DNA from: Phycisphaerae bacterium | GTDB taxonomy: Bacteria > Planctomycetota > Phycisphaerae > UBA1845 > Fen-1342 | DNA: 64,000 bases | Direction: 5' to 3' | Assembly: GCA_017999985.1 (NCBI GenBank) | Contig: JAGNKU010000018.1 | Span: forward strand, 1 to 64,000 | Shown here: positions 52,670 to 61,742 of the stretch, piece by piece | Layout: each line of letters begins with the position of its first letter | Numbering within the stretch: the stretch's first letter is position 1 | Position numbers and translations under genes: made by a program | Notes under the pieces: generated by a model | Database searches by the model: none | The model's input: only the letters and a program-made list of their open reading frames with translations | What the model was told of the DNA's origin: nothing

Positions 52670-55582
52670 ATGAAGTACGCAAAACGAAGCGCAAGCGCGG
52701 TGCTGGCGGCGCTGCTGGCAGCGGGACTGCTGGGCGGGTGTCCCAACACGACGTCGAACCTCGAGTACATCGCGGGCGGCACGGGCGATACGACGGTGCT
52801 GAGCGACACCCCGTCCGTCGCGGTCCTGACGCCGGTGAGCGATCTGTCGATCGCCGGCGGGACGCAGGTCGAGGTGAACTGGCAGGCCTTCGCGCGGACG
52901 CGGACCTCGGTGATCGACGTGATCATCGACGAGGACGAAGATCCGAACAACGCGAACGAGACGGTCGCCTACGCGAACCTGGCGCTGACCACCACCAGCG
53001 CGCTGGTCGATACGACGACGCTGCAGCAAGGCACGTATAACATCGGCGTGGTGCTGCTCGAGGTCGGCGAGATCGTTGCCTACGCCTACGCGCCCGGGCA
53101 GGTCACGATCGACGAGCGCCCCGTCCTGTACTTCACGGTGCTGGCGGACCAGGAGGGCCTCAGCGCGCGCGGCAGCCTCGCGTTTGACCGGACCGAAGCC
53201 ATCAACCCGCGCTTCACCGTCTCCTGGAACCTTTCCGACCCCGACTCGACCGACACGGTCGACATCTACCTCGATCCTGACGACCAGCCCAACGGCAACG
53301 AGGTGCTCCTGTACCATAGCACGTCGCAGACCGGCGACGCCTTCTCCTTCGACCTGCCGACCATGCAGTTCGAGCCCGGCGTGTACCGCTTCCTGGCGAT
53401 CGTGTCGGACGGCGCCAACTCGTTCCCCTTCTACGCACCCGGCACGATCCGGCTGCGGGCACGGCTCGCCGGATTCTACGATCTGCGCGACATGGCCTCG
53501 GGCAACGCCGGCGTGGAAGGGGTGATCTTCGAGGGCTTCAACCCGCGCGACAACGCCGGCAGCTTCGTCAAGTCCATTGGCGACATCGACGGCGACGGCT
53601 TCGACGACTTCATCATCGTCGCACAGTTCGGCAAGCCGCGCTACCAGTACAACTTGCAACGCACCGGGGCCGGCGAGGCCTACCTGGTCTACGGCCGCGC
53701 CAAACGCTTCAGCGGCACGGTCAGCCTCAACTCCACCGGCACGCTCTTCCGCGGCGAAATCTACACCGGCGTGCCCGAGGTGCCTGACCCGATCCGCCCC
53801 AGCCGCGGCATCACCAGCTTCGCGCTGCTGTCCGACTGGGACTCGGACGGCGTCCGCGAGATGGCGTTCGGCATCCCGTTCACCGACTCGGCCGGCATCG
53901 GCGCGTTCACATTCGGTCCTGGACTGGACGACATCGCCCCGCTCGACGCCAACGGTTACTTCCGCACGGGGGCCGTGGTCATCGCGGCGGGCTCCTCGCT
54001 CCGCCCCGACCTCGGCTTCCCCGGCCGGAACGTATTCAACCTGGCGGAATTCGGCACGCTGGCGCACATACCCCTGTCGTGCGGACCGTGCTTCGCGGAG
54101 GGGGCCTGCCCCTGCGTCGAGGGCTTTGTGGGCCCGAAGGCCCCGCCGGCCCCCGGCGGCTGCCCGGGCACCTACTTCCACCAGCACCTCGCCGGCGTCG
54201 CCGGTACGCCGAACACCGGCTCTGTGCGGCTGGGATGCCGCTTCTCGAGCGCGGGCTTCGGCGACCAATTCGGTGAAACGATCTCGGCGTGGGACTTCGA
54301 CTCCATCATCATGTCGGCCCCGAACCGCGATCCCGAAGTGAGCGCCTTCGCCGCCCCCAGCGTGCCCGGCGGCGGCGTGATTTCCGTCTATTTCAACGAC
54401 GTAAAGGACGGCTTCTATCCCTGGTGCAACGACCAGGCCCCGCCGGCCAACACGGCGTTCAACTACCCCGGTTCGGTGCAGAGCGCGGGCGACCGCCTGA
54501 TCCCGCACGGCGGCCCCTATCACTACATCATGGATGACATCTTCCTCAGCCCCGGCTACACGGTCGACCCGGGCGACTCCGACCCCTGCGAACGCGTCAT
54601 CGACGTGCACATCGCCACGCCCGACCGCTCGCTCCGCTTCTGGTCGACGGCGGTCGGCGCCCGGCTCAGCAACGCCGTCGGGCTGGGCGATGTCAGCGGC
54701 GATGGGCTGCTCGACCTGGCGATCGGCGCCCCGCAGGCCAACGACGGGGCCGGCGCCTGCTACCTGATCTTCGGCCGCATTCGCGAGCTGGTGTGGAGCG
54801 GCGAGCTGCAGCTCGAAGAGCTGGGCCTCCCCATGAACAGCTCCTCGCAGGCCACACAGCGCCTCTTCGACGGCGTGCAAATCCTCGGCAGCGCGGGTGA
54901 GCGCCTCGGCCAGTCGCAGGACAACGCGCGCGACTTCAACGGCGACGGCTTCTCCGACCTGGTGATCGGCTCCCCGCTGCTCAACAACGGCACCGGCGGC
55001 GCCATGGTCTTCTTCGGCTCCCGCGAGGTGATCAACCTCACGCAGGACGAGATCCGGTACACCGACGTCCCCGCGCGGGGCCTGGGCGTGATCTTCGTCG
55101 GCGAGGAGGCGGGCGACCTCGCGGGCGCCCGCGTGTGTGGGGTCGACGACGTGGACCGCGATGGCAATGCCGACATCCTCATCGCCGCTCCCAACCGCTC
55201 GGTGCGACTCGACGCCGATTACGACGGGTACCATGAGGTCGACCGCCAGGGGTGCGGCGTCGTGTACTTGATCTACGGGTCGCCGGACCTCACGTCCCAA
55301 CAGAGCGTGCAGGATGATGGCACGCTGACCGACCCCGGCGTGCTCCTGCTGCGTGACGTGGGCCAGGAGAATCTGCCCGGCGCCGTGTTTATCGGCCGCA
55401 ACAGCGGCGACTACCTGGGCGCCGGACTGGGCGAGGGTGGCGACCGCGCGATCGGCATCGGCCCCGCCGGCGACGTCGACGGGGACGGCCGGGGCGACCT
55501 GGTGTTCGGCTCGGTGCGGGCCTCCCCGCGCGACCGCGCCCGGGCCGGCGAGGTATATCTGCTGTACGGGACCGGAGACTGA
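52670..55582 (+). CDS. Large FG-GAP (integrin-alpha-like) lipoprotein
   Basis: This 970-residue protein has the lipobox AAGLLGGC (Cys near 24) and GGAG 6 nt before ATG 52670. The N-terminal part (about 45-270) has two Ig-like segments. From about 300 to the end, six or so FG-GAP units form a predicted beta-propeller. Each has a calcium loop of the type DIDGDGFDDFIIVA, DVSGDGLLDLAIGAP, DFNGDGFSDLVIGSP or DVDGDGRGDLVFGS. A Cys/Pro-rich insertion (about 465-500) interrupts the propeller. It probably binds other surface molecules. It belongs to the exported-protein run. Confidence 0.88.
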   Translation: MKYAKRSASAVLAALLAAGLLGGCPNTTSNLEYIAGGTGDTTVLSDTPSVAVLTPVSDLSIAGGTQVEVNWQAFARTRTSVIDVIIDEDEDPNNANETVAYANLALTTTSALVDTTTLQQGTYNIGVVLLEVGEIVAYAYAPGQVTIDERPVLYFTVLADQEGLSARGSLAFDRTEAINPRFTVSWNLSDPDSTDTVDIYLDPDDQPNGNEVLLYHSTSQTGDAFSFDLPTMQFEPGVYRFLAIVSDGANSFPFYAPGTIRLRARLAGFYDLRDMASGNAGVEGVIFEGFNPRDNAGSFVKSIGDIDGDGFDDFIIVAQFGKPRYQYNLQRTGAGEAYLVYGRAKRFSGTVSLNSTGTLFRGEIYTGVPEVPDPIRPSRGITSFALLSDWDSDGVREMAFGIPFTDSAGIGAFTFGPGLDDIAPLDANGYFRTGAVVIAAGSSLRPDLGFPGRNVFNLAEFGTLAHIPLSCGPCFAEGACPCVEGFVGPKAPPAPGGCPGTYFHQHLAGVAGTPNTGSVRLGCRFSSAGFGDQFGETISAWDFDSIIMSAPNRDPEVSAFAAPSVPGGGVISVYFNDVKDGFYPWCNDQAPPANTAFNYPGSVQSAGDRLIPHGGPYHYIMDDIFLSPGYTVDPGDSDPCERVIDVHIATPDRSLRFWSTAVGARLSNAVGLGDVSGDGLLDLAIGAPQANDGAGACYLIFGRIRELVWSGELQLEELGLPMNSSSQATQRLFDGVQILGSAGERLGQSQDNARDFNGDGFSDLVIGSPLLNNGTGGAMVFFGSREVINLTQDEIRYTDVPARGLGVIFVGEEAGDLAGARVCGVDDVDRDGNADILIAAPNRSVRLDADYDGYHEVDRQGCGVVYLIYGSPDLTSQQSVQDDGTLTDPGVLLLRDVGQENLPGAVFIGRNSGDYLGAGLGEGGDRAIGIGPAGDVDGDGRGDLVFGSVRASPRDRARAGEVYLLYGTGD

Positions 55583-55614
55583 CGCCGATGATCTCTGGAG
55601 AAAGGACCGCACCC

Positions 55615-56454
55615 ATGCGGCTACGGCATCTGATGCTCGCGGGTCTGGCGCTGCTGCTGGCCAGCGCCTGTTCGGAGAGCTACGACAAAAACGCGTTCCT
55701 GGCCTTCACCGAGGAATACGGGATCGCCGGCACGCAGGACGACACTTCCGGGGGCGGCACGGGGACGGCGGGCTCTGAGGCCAGCGGGCGGTTTCGCCGC
55801 GACACGGTCATCACGCTCCGCAATAACCACACCAGCGCCGACCTGAACGTCTCGCTCATGGCCTGGGTGAATGTCAGCAGCATCCGCTCGGCCCAACAGC
55901 AGGACGCGCTACTCCAGAACGGATATGTGCAGTTGACCCAGGAGCTGCGGCTCGGGACCGCACACACGCTGCCGGTGGGCACCTTCGTCTACTACGGCAG
56001 CGGGACCGGCGGTTCCACGCACATCGTGCTCCGCAGCGCGACCGGCGGCGGCGAGAATGACGCCCTGACCCCGACCACGTTCGCGCTCACGCTCAACTCG
56101 CCGGATGCCGTGCTGGCGTACGCGCAGCCCCCGGTCTCGTGCGAGAGCGTGGCGTTCTATTTCTCGCGGAACGGCGAGCCGCTCACGGCGGTCCCGGTGG
56201 GCGATCCCGACGCGCCGTACGCCGGCGCGACGCGCACCGGCGGCTTCAAGACGCTGGCGCAGGTCGACGTTTACGAGTGCAGCCCTTTCCGCCCCGGGCT
56301 GTTTTTCAACAGTGGCGGCGCGCGGCAGGACAATCAGTTTTATGAGGGTGACAACATCACCTTCGATTTCAACGAGCAGGCGGATGCAGATGGGAACTTC
56401 GCCATCGTGACGATCGGTGCCACGACGACGACGACAACGGACGCCACCCCGTAG
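55615..56454 (+). CDS. Lipoprotein of unknown function
   Basis: This 279-residue protein has the lipobox LLASAC (Cys near 19), with AAAGGA before ATG 55615. A Gly/Thr linker follows, and then a beta-rich domain beginning VITLRNNHTSADLNVSLMAW. That opening echoes the NNT segments of the two smaller lipoproteins upstream, so all three may share a fold. The tail is a Thr run (TTTTTTDATP). It lies 32 nt after the FG-GAP gene. Confidence 0.7.
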   Translation: MRLRHLMLAGLALLLASACSESYDKNAFLAFTEEYGIAGTQDDTSGGGTGTAGSEASGRFRRDTVITLRNNHTSADLNVSLMAWVNVSSIRSAQQQDALLQNGYVQLTQELRLGTAHTLPVGTFVYYGSGTGGSTHIVLRSATGGGENDALTPTTFALTLNSPDAVLAYAQPPVSCESVAFYFSRNGEPLTAVPVGDPDAPYAGATRTGGFKTLAQVDVYECSPFRPGLFFNSGGARQDNQFYEGDNITFDFNEQADADGNFAIVTIGATTTTTTDATP

Positions 56455-56527
56455 GCTGGGCGCGCCGGCCGCTTGCCGCGCGGTGCTAGAATTACGCTGG
56501 GCGAAGATGTATCGCTGAGGTATGCCC

Positions 56528-58015
56528 ATGAGAAAGTACACGCTGGTGGGACTGATGTTGGCGGCCGTCACGCTGAGCGTTCCGGCCTCCGGGCAGACGG
56601 GTGAGTTTCCACCCTACATATTCGACATCGAGTTCGAGATCGCGCATTACATCGGTGGTCGCGACTATCTCAACTACCAGGCCAGCAGCATCTTCGGGCT
56701 GTATGGGCTCTACTCCGGTCTCTGGGCGGATCCCGTGCCCTTCGATCCGTTTACGGAGGTGGCCCAGGAACTGGACGTCGTCCTGGTGAGCCTGGTCCTG
56801 GTCGACCAGGACCTTGCAGACGCGGAGAACCAGTCGGACATGGAGTTCTTCCGCTACGTGCGGGGCTGGGGCTCCTACGGCCCGCCCGACGCACCGCCGC
56901 TTTACGGCGCGACGGATGGCTATGTTTCGAGTGGGGTGTCGCCCCCCTTGGCGCCGCCCCCCGAGAACGCCGTGCGGATGGAATTCATCCTCCAGGTGCC
57001 CGAATACAACGGCGCCAACCAGAGCCGACTGCGCGGATTGATTGACTACGACGTGTTCTGGGAGGTCGAGGTGCGCGTCTCCAACTCGGAATCCCCGGAG
57101 GCGGGCCAGTGGGACGGCGCGAGCTTCCCGCTCTTCGCGGTGGAGAACGCCAGCCTGGTGCCGCCGAACCCGCCCGCGTTCGCGGACGCCGGCCAGGACC
57201 AGCTCGTCGCGGCCGGGACGACCGTGACGCTGGATGCGAGCCGCTCGTTCGACAGTACGAATCTGGGCTTCGATCAGGATGACGCGAACGTCTTCGAGAA
57301 AGACACGCTCGTCTACACCTGGGAGTGGATTTCTGGCCCGGAGCGCGTCGACCCGGTGCCGGCCGCCAGCAACGAGGCCAGCCAGGCCGAAGTGACCCTC
57401 GAGGAACCCGGCGAGTACGTGTACCGGGTCGCGGTGGAAGACGGGGTCAACCCCGTGCCGTCGCTGGACTCGGTGACCATCACGGTGGTCGCGGAACTCC
57501 GCGAGAACCGGGGCCCCAGCGCGATCATCTCGGATGACGAGGGTAACGTGGTGACGCTGAAAACGGTCAGCGCGAAGGTCGGCGACCGCATCTACCTCAG
57601 CGCGGCGTTGTCCTCGGATCCGGACAACGACGAACTCACATACCTGTGGCGTCAAACCAACGAAGTCGGCGGGGCGCTGATGACCGACGAGGTCTTGAAC
57701 GACTTCCAGCCCTTGCTGGGCATCAATAGCATCGCCGTCTCCTGGGTGGCGCAGACGGAAGGCACGTACTATTTCGCACTGCTGGTCACCGACAAGCCGC
57801 CACTGGGGCTCAGCCCGCTCAGCGCCACCGCGTCCGTGACGATCGACGTGGGGCCCGCCAGCGCGGGCGCGCAGGCGGCCCGGCAGAGCGATCTGAACGA
57901 CTCCGCGGCGGATGACACGGGCAATGTGGTCGCTCCGGTTGGCTGCGGCGGCGGCTCGCTGCTGCCCCTCGCGGTCGTGCCCCTCGCCCTGTACGGCATG
58001 CGCAGACGGTTCTAG
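56528..58015 (+). CDS. Exported Ig/PKD-like protein with GlyGly-CTERM-type tail
   Basis: This 495-residue protein starts at ATG 56528, with GAGG 7 nt upstream; ATG 56522 is too close. A signal peptide (1-23) is followed by an unknown N-terminal domain and two PKD/Ig-like domains (PPAFADAGQDQLVAAGTTVT near 214, and GPSAIISDDEGN near 335). The C-terminus is CGGGS, a hydrophobic helix and MRRRF. This three-part layout is that of GlyGly-CTERM/MYXO-CTERM sorting signals cut by an intramembrane protease (rhombosortase). It ends the exported-protein run and is followed by a strong hairpin. Confidence 0.78.
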   Translation: MRKYTLVGLMLAAVTLSVPASGQTGEFPPYIFDIEFEIAHYIGGRDYLNYQASSIFGLYGLYSGLWADPVPFDPFTEVAQELDVVLVSLVLVDQDLADAENQSDMEFFRYVRGWGSYGPPDAPPLYGATDGYVSSGVSPPLAPPPENAVRMEFILQVPEYNGANQSRLRGLIDYDVFWEVEVRVSNSESPEAGQWDGASFPLFAVENASLVPPNPPAFADAGQDQLVAAGTTVTLDASRSFDSTNLGFDQDDANVFEKDTLVYTWEWISGPERVDPVPAASNEASQAEVTLEEPGEYVYRVAVEDGVNPVPSLDSVTITVVAELRENRGPSAIISDDEGNVVTLKTVSAKVGDRIYLSAALSSDPDNDELTYLWRQTNEVGGALMTDEVLNDFQPLLGINSIAVSWVAQTEGTYYFALLVTDKPPLGLSPLSATASVTIDVGPASAGAQAARQSDLNDSAADDTGNVVAPVGCGGGSLLPLAVVPLALYGMRRRF

Positions 58016-58045
58016 GCGGCCAAGCCGAAAGTTAAGCGGCATTCG

Positions 58046-58077
58046 CGGGCCGTCGGCACAGTCACGCCGACGGCCCG
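58046..58077. terminator. Hairpin between convergent genes
   Basis: A perfect 12-bp stem (58046-58057 with 58066-58077) with an 8-nt loop, followed by TTGCTTTG on the plus strand. It lies 30 nt after the exported-protein stop and overlaps the last codons of the convergent acyltransferase gene. Confidence 0.8.
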
Positions 58078-59069
58078 TTGCTTTGCGTGGGGCTCGCCGC
58101 CGGGCACGGGGTCCATTCCGACTTGGGCCGGTGCTTCCAGCGACGGTGGACCCAGAGGTACTGCTCGGGCCAACGACAGATGGCCGCTTCCAGCGCGTAG
58201 GAGAAGGTCTGCGTGATCCAGTGCAGCGGGTCGGCCTGCGTGTCCCATTCCTCCGGCTGGATGATGCGCTCGACGCCGATGCGGTAATGGAACCCGCGCC
58301 GCACGCGAACAGCGTAGCCGACGACGATCGGCACGCGCTTGGCCATGGCCAGCAGCCCGATCGACTTGTAGGTGGACGCCTGGCGGCCAAAGAACTCGAC
58401 GAACAGCCCCTTGCGACCGGCGTCCTGGTCCGCGATGAAGCACAGGGCGTGGCCGCGGTCGATGATGTCGCCGGCGATGGCGGTGACGCCCTTTTTGTAC
58501 AGCAGGCTGAGCCCCCCCGCCGCGCGTGAGTCCATCAGGTAGCGGTTCAACAGCGGATTATCGAGCGGCCGCATGACCGCGGTGAGCGGCAGGCCCAGCC
58601 GGCAGATCGTGTAGCCGAGCAGCTCGAAGTTGCCGAAGTGGCCGGTGATGAGGATGCAGCCGCGGTCGGCGAGCAGCTCACGCAGGGCCGGTCCGAGGTG
58701 GTCGAGTTCGACGTGGCGGGCCCAGGACCACTCGCTAAGCACGCGCGGCGTCATCGCCAGCTCGACGAGGTAAAGCTGGGCGAAATGCTCGAACGAGCGG
58801 CGGGCAATGCGCCGCAGTTGGCGCTCGTCGTAGTGCGCGCCGAGCGCGGGGCGCAGGTTGTCGATGGCCCGCGCGCGGTGCCGGGCCATGGCTCCCCACC
58901 AGATGCGCCCCATCAGCCGGGCGGTGCCCAGGTTCATCTCGATCGGGAAGCAGCGGATGATGAGGATCCAGAAACGCACGGCGACGTAGATCGCCACGCG
59001 CCCGAGGGCCACGATCAGCGTGGGCGCCTCGGTGACCTCCAGCAGCGGTCGCGTGAGCGTCGCGAGCAT
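58062..59069 (-). CDS. LpxL/HtrB-type lysophospholipid acyltransferase
   Basis: This 335-residue membrane-associated enzyme has the acyltransferase H-x4-E motif in TGHFGNFE (His144, Glu149) and the family's closing RRWKHRP. Relatives add secondary acyl chains to lipid A, which points to an LPS-bearing outer membrane. The actual lipid acceptor is not proven. Its ATG overlaps the stop of the upstream glycosyltransferase by one base (TGATG), so the two are translationally coupled. Confidence 0.88.
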   Translation of the reverse strand: MLATLTRPLLEVTEAPTLIVALGRVAIYVAVRFWILIIRCFPIEMNLGTARLMGRIWWGAMARHRARAIDNLRPALGAHYDERQLRRIARRSFEHFAQLYLVELAMTPRVLSEWSWARHVELDHLGPALRELLADRGCILITGHFGNFELLGYTICRLGLPLTAVMRPLDNPLLNRYLMDSRAAGGLSLLYKKGVTAIAGDIIDRGHALCFIADQDAGRKGLFVEFFGRQASTYKSIGLLAMAKRVPIVVGYAVRVRRGFHYRIGVERIIQPEEWDTQADPLHWITQTFSYALEAAICRWPEQYLWVHRRWKHRPKSEWTPCPAASPTQSNGPSA

Positions 59070-61018
59070 CAGCCGGGCCCCATGGGGACCGTGGTGGGCG
59101 CGGATGACGGGCGCGAGGCGGGCGGCGCCACGGCCTGCGCGGCCGCCAACCGGGCCCGCAGTTTCTCGGGCACGCGCAATTCAGGTTCCGGAAACGGCGG
59201 CGGCCGGTTGCCGAAAAGCACGAACTGCCGATCGAGCGTGCCGCAGCGGGCCTGGAGCCACACGTGCACGGACGGCATGGCGCGGCCCTCCGCTGCCAGC
59301 TCGCCAGGCGCCTTGAGCAGCAGCAGCGCGAAGTCCGGCACCGTGGCGACAAGCAGCGCGGGCACCTCGCCGTCGAGCAGGCGAATGACCTCTTCGCCGG
59401 TGCGGCGGATTTCATAGTCCAGGTCGCGGCGGCCCTTCTGCTCGCGCAGGAGTGCGAGCTGATCGATGACCCGCGGGAAGCGGAGGTCGCTGTACCAGAT
59501 GATACGTGCGTCATGGCTGCCCACCTGCCGCAGGCGCGGGATCAGCGCGGGATCGAGCTGTGTGCGCAACTGCGCCGCGAAATCCAGGAAGGGCCGCTGC
59601 GCCACGAACACCGGCAGCACGGCGGACCAGATCCACGCCCAGGTGAGCCACATCGTGCCGACCAACGCGCCGAAGGACGCGTGTTCGCGCCGACGCACAT
59701 AGAGCCAGGCCGCGACGGCGGCGCCCAAGCTGAAAATGACCACCGCCACGATGTACGGCTGCCACACTTCGGCCCAGGTGAAGCCCTCGAACTGCCCTTG
59801 CCGCTTGTGCCAGGCGCGGAGCGCGAAGACGCCGCTGGCCAGCGCCAGCGGCAGCAATATCCACACACCCATCGCCACGTTGCGGTCGCGCACGGGCGTC
59901 GCCGGGCGGGACGGGTTGAAGAAGTCGGCCAGCTCGACGCCGAGCAGCATCAACAGCGGGGGCAGCGCCGGCAGGAAATAGCGGTACTCCTTGCCGGCGG
60001 AAACCGTGAAGAACACGAACAGGCCGGCGAACCACAGCCCGAGAAACAACGCGGCATTCCGGTCGAGACCGGGCTGCCGGCGGAAGACGCGAGCTACGGC
60101 CTGGGGCAGTGAAAGCGAAAATGGCAGGCAATACACCAGGGGCGGCACCAGATATACGAAGTGGAAGTACCACGCCCGCTGCCCTTCGACGTTGGGCAGG
60201 TCCCCGGTGAAGCGATCCAGGAACTCGACTTTCCACTTCGCCAGCGCGGTGGGTTCGAGAATCACGACGGCGATGGCCCACGGCAGCCACGGCAGCAGGA
60301 AGAGCAGCAGACCCCACAGGTGGACGCGGTCCACAAGCACGCGCCAGCGGCGCCGGACGAGCACATACAAGAACACCGGCACGCCGACAATCGCCAGCGG
60401 CATCGGCAGCTTGTAGAGCATGCCCAGGCCGGCGGCGAAGTACCCGAGGAACCAGAGCAGGATGCGCCGGCGGCCCGGCGGCTCCTGCTCCGCGGCCACC
60501 CAGAGCGTCGCCAGCGAGAGCGTGGTCAGGGCGGCCAGACCGAGGTCACTGGCGCCGCGATGCGACCAATAAAGTATGAGTATGCTCGCGGCTGACGCGA
60601 AGCCCGCGAAGACTGCGGCGCGCTCTCCGGCCACCCGCCGCGTGAACCAGAACACGGTGACGACGATCAGCAGCGCTGCGCAACCATTGGGGATGCGCGT
60701 GGAGACTTCGTCCACCGCGGCCTGCCCGCGCAGCCAGGTTGTCAGCATGACCGCCCAGTACGGCCCGGGCGACTTCTGCATGCGCGTTTCGCCGGAGAAA
60801 CGAGGGATGATCAGGCTGCGTGGCGCCGGGCCGGTGTACATCTCGCGGGCGGTCTGCGCGACCCAGCCGTCGGTCGGCTCAAACCGGACCGCCGCACCAA
60901 GATCGTAGAACGCCAACAGCGTGGTCCAGCCCAAGAGCGCCAGGAACCAGGCCACGGTGCTCGGCCGCCACGGCAACACCGCCCCGAGCGGCGACGACTC
61001 GCCGGGGCCGGTGCTCAC
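59069..61018 (-). CDS. GT39/ArnT-like membrane glycosyltransferase
   Basis: This 649-residue protein has about eleven helices. The first loop carries FEPTDGWVAQTAREM (Glu47, Asp50), the acidic site of PMT/ArnT enzymes, and later GETRMQKSPGPYW matches ArnT-like proteins. A soluble C-terminal domain follows (about 500-640). The coupling with an LpxL-type gene suggests that it modifies lipid A or another envelope lipid, which is inference. It starts at GTG 61018, overlapping the YlbF-family stop as GTGA. Confidence 0.85.
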   Translation of the reverse strand: MSTGPGESSPLGAVLPWRPSTVAWFLALLGWTTLLAFYDLGAAVRFEPTDGWVAQTAREMYTGPAPRSLIIPRFSGETRMQKSPGPYWAVMLTTWLRGQAAVDEVSTRIPNGCAALLIVVTVFWFTRRVAGERAAVFAGFASAASILILYWSHRGASDLGLAALTTLSLATLWVAAEQEPPGRRRILLWFLGYFAAGLGMLYKLPMPLAIVGVPVFLYVLVRRRWRVLVDRVHLWGLLLFLLPWLPWAIAVVILEPTALAKWKVEFLDRFTGDLPNVEGQRAWYFHFVYLVPPLVYCLPFSLSLPQAVARVFRRQPGLDRNAALFLGLWFAGLFVFFTVSAGKEYRYFLPALPPLLMLLGVELADFFNPSRPATPVRDRNVAMGVWILLPLALASGVFALRAWHKRQGQFEGFTWAEVWQPYIVAVVIFSLGAAVAAWLYVRRREHASFGALVGTMWLTWAWIWSAVLPVFVAQRPFLDFAAQLRTQLDPALIPRLRQVGSHDARIIWYSDLRFPRVIDQLALLREQKGRRDLDYEIRRTGEEVIRLLDGEVPALLVATVPDFALLLLKAPGELAAEGRAMPSVHVWLQARCGTLDRQFVLFGNRPPPFPEPELRVPEKLRARLAAAQAVAPPASRPSSAPTTVPMGPG

Positions 61019-61377
61019 GCGGGCTTCTCCGGCGTCGCCAGGGCGGCGAGCGGCCCGTCGATCGCGCCGTTGACCTGCGCCATCAGCGCGACGTAGTCGG
61101 CCTGAGTGCGCATCAGGGTCTTCAGCGAGTCCTGCCCGGCCATCTGGGTCTCAAAGCTCTTGAGCTTCTGCTTATCAGCGACCTCGACGGGGCGGCCGGT
61201 CGCTTCCAGCTCCTGGATGTGCGCGATCTGACTCTGATAGTCCTGGAGGAGCTTCTGCGCGGCGGCGTCAGCACGCACGGCCCGCTGGGCCGCGTGATGG
61301 GCTTTGACGGTCGGATGGGCAGCCAGCGCCTCACCCAAGGCGCGAGCCTTCGCGAGAAGGTCCTGAATATCCGGCAT
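61015..61377 (-). CDS. YlbF/YmcA-family protein
   Basis: This 120-residue, all-helical protein has the family layout (DIQDLLAKARALGEALAAHP, then FETQMAGQDSLKTLMRTQADY). In Bacillus, relatives form a complex that adjusts RNase Y and competence. The role outside Firmicutes is unknown. It overlaps the downstream glycosyltransferase start by 4 nt. Confidence 0.8.
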   Translation of the reverse strand: MPDIQDLLAKARALGEALAAHPTVKAHHAAQRAVRADAAAQKLLQDYQSQIAHIQELEATGRPVEVADKQKLKSFETQMAGQDSLKTLMRTQADYVALMAQVNGAIDGPLAALATPEKPA

Positions 61378-61462
61378 GTGGCACCTGCTTTCGATTGCTT
61401 GTCACTGGCGTGCGGAATTGTAACGCCGCTCCGGAACGTGTACACGCGCCGGGCGCGGCGGC

Positions 61463-61741
61463 TCAGCGTATGCCCCACAGCAGGAGCAGAGCCCCGGCCA
61501 GCAGGACGCACAGCACGAGCCAGATGTGTCGCCGCCGCGGCTCGCCGGCGGACTGCACGATCCAGTCGCCGCAGTATGGGCAGCGGTCGACGAAATCCGG
61601 CACGGGGCGACGACAATGCGGACACGGGACCGTGGCGGTCTCGTCGTCGTCGCGGCTCAGGTCTCGCGCCTGGGGGCCTTCGGGATCCAGCTCGTCCCAG
61701 TCGTGGTCGCTGTCGTCGGGTGGTTCAACGCGGGTAGTCAT
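61463..61741 (-). CDS. Small zinc-ribbon membrane protein
   Basis: This 92-residue protein has an acidic N-terminus (DDSDHDWDELDPEG), then a zinc ribbon CPHCRRPVPDFVDRCPYCG at about 41-59, and one C-terminal helix (HIWLVLCVLLAGALLLLWG). It differs from the longer CGYDL ribbons in this window but has the same cytoplasmic-ribbon-plus-helix plan. It starts one nt after the isochorismatase-like stop, so it is coupled to that gene. Confidence 0.7.
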   Translation of the reverse strand: MTTRVEPPDDSDHDWDELDPEGPQARDLSRDDDETATVPCPHCRRPVPDFVDRCPYCGDWIVQSAGEPRRRHIWLVLCVLLAGALLLLWGIR

Positions 61742-61742
61742 T

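Noticed and set aside
51692-55612. A 1306-residue minus-strand open frame
   Set aside because: It is antisense to the FG-GAP lipoprotein and its neighbours, with no signal, motif or ribosome binding site.
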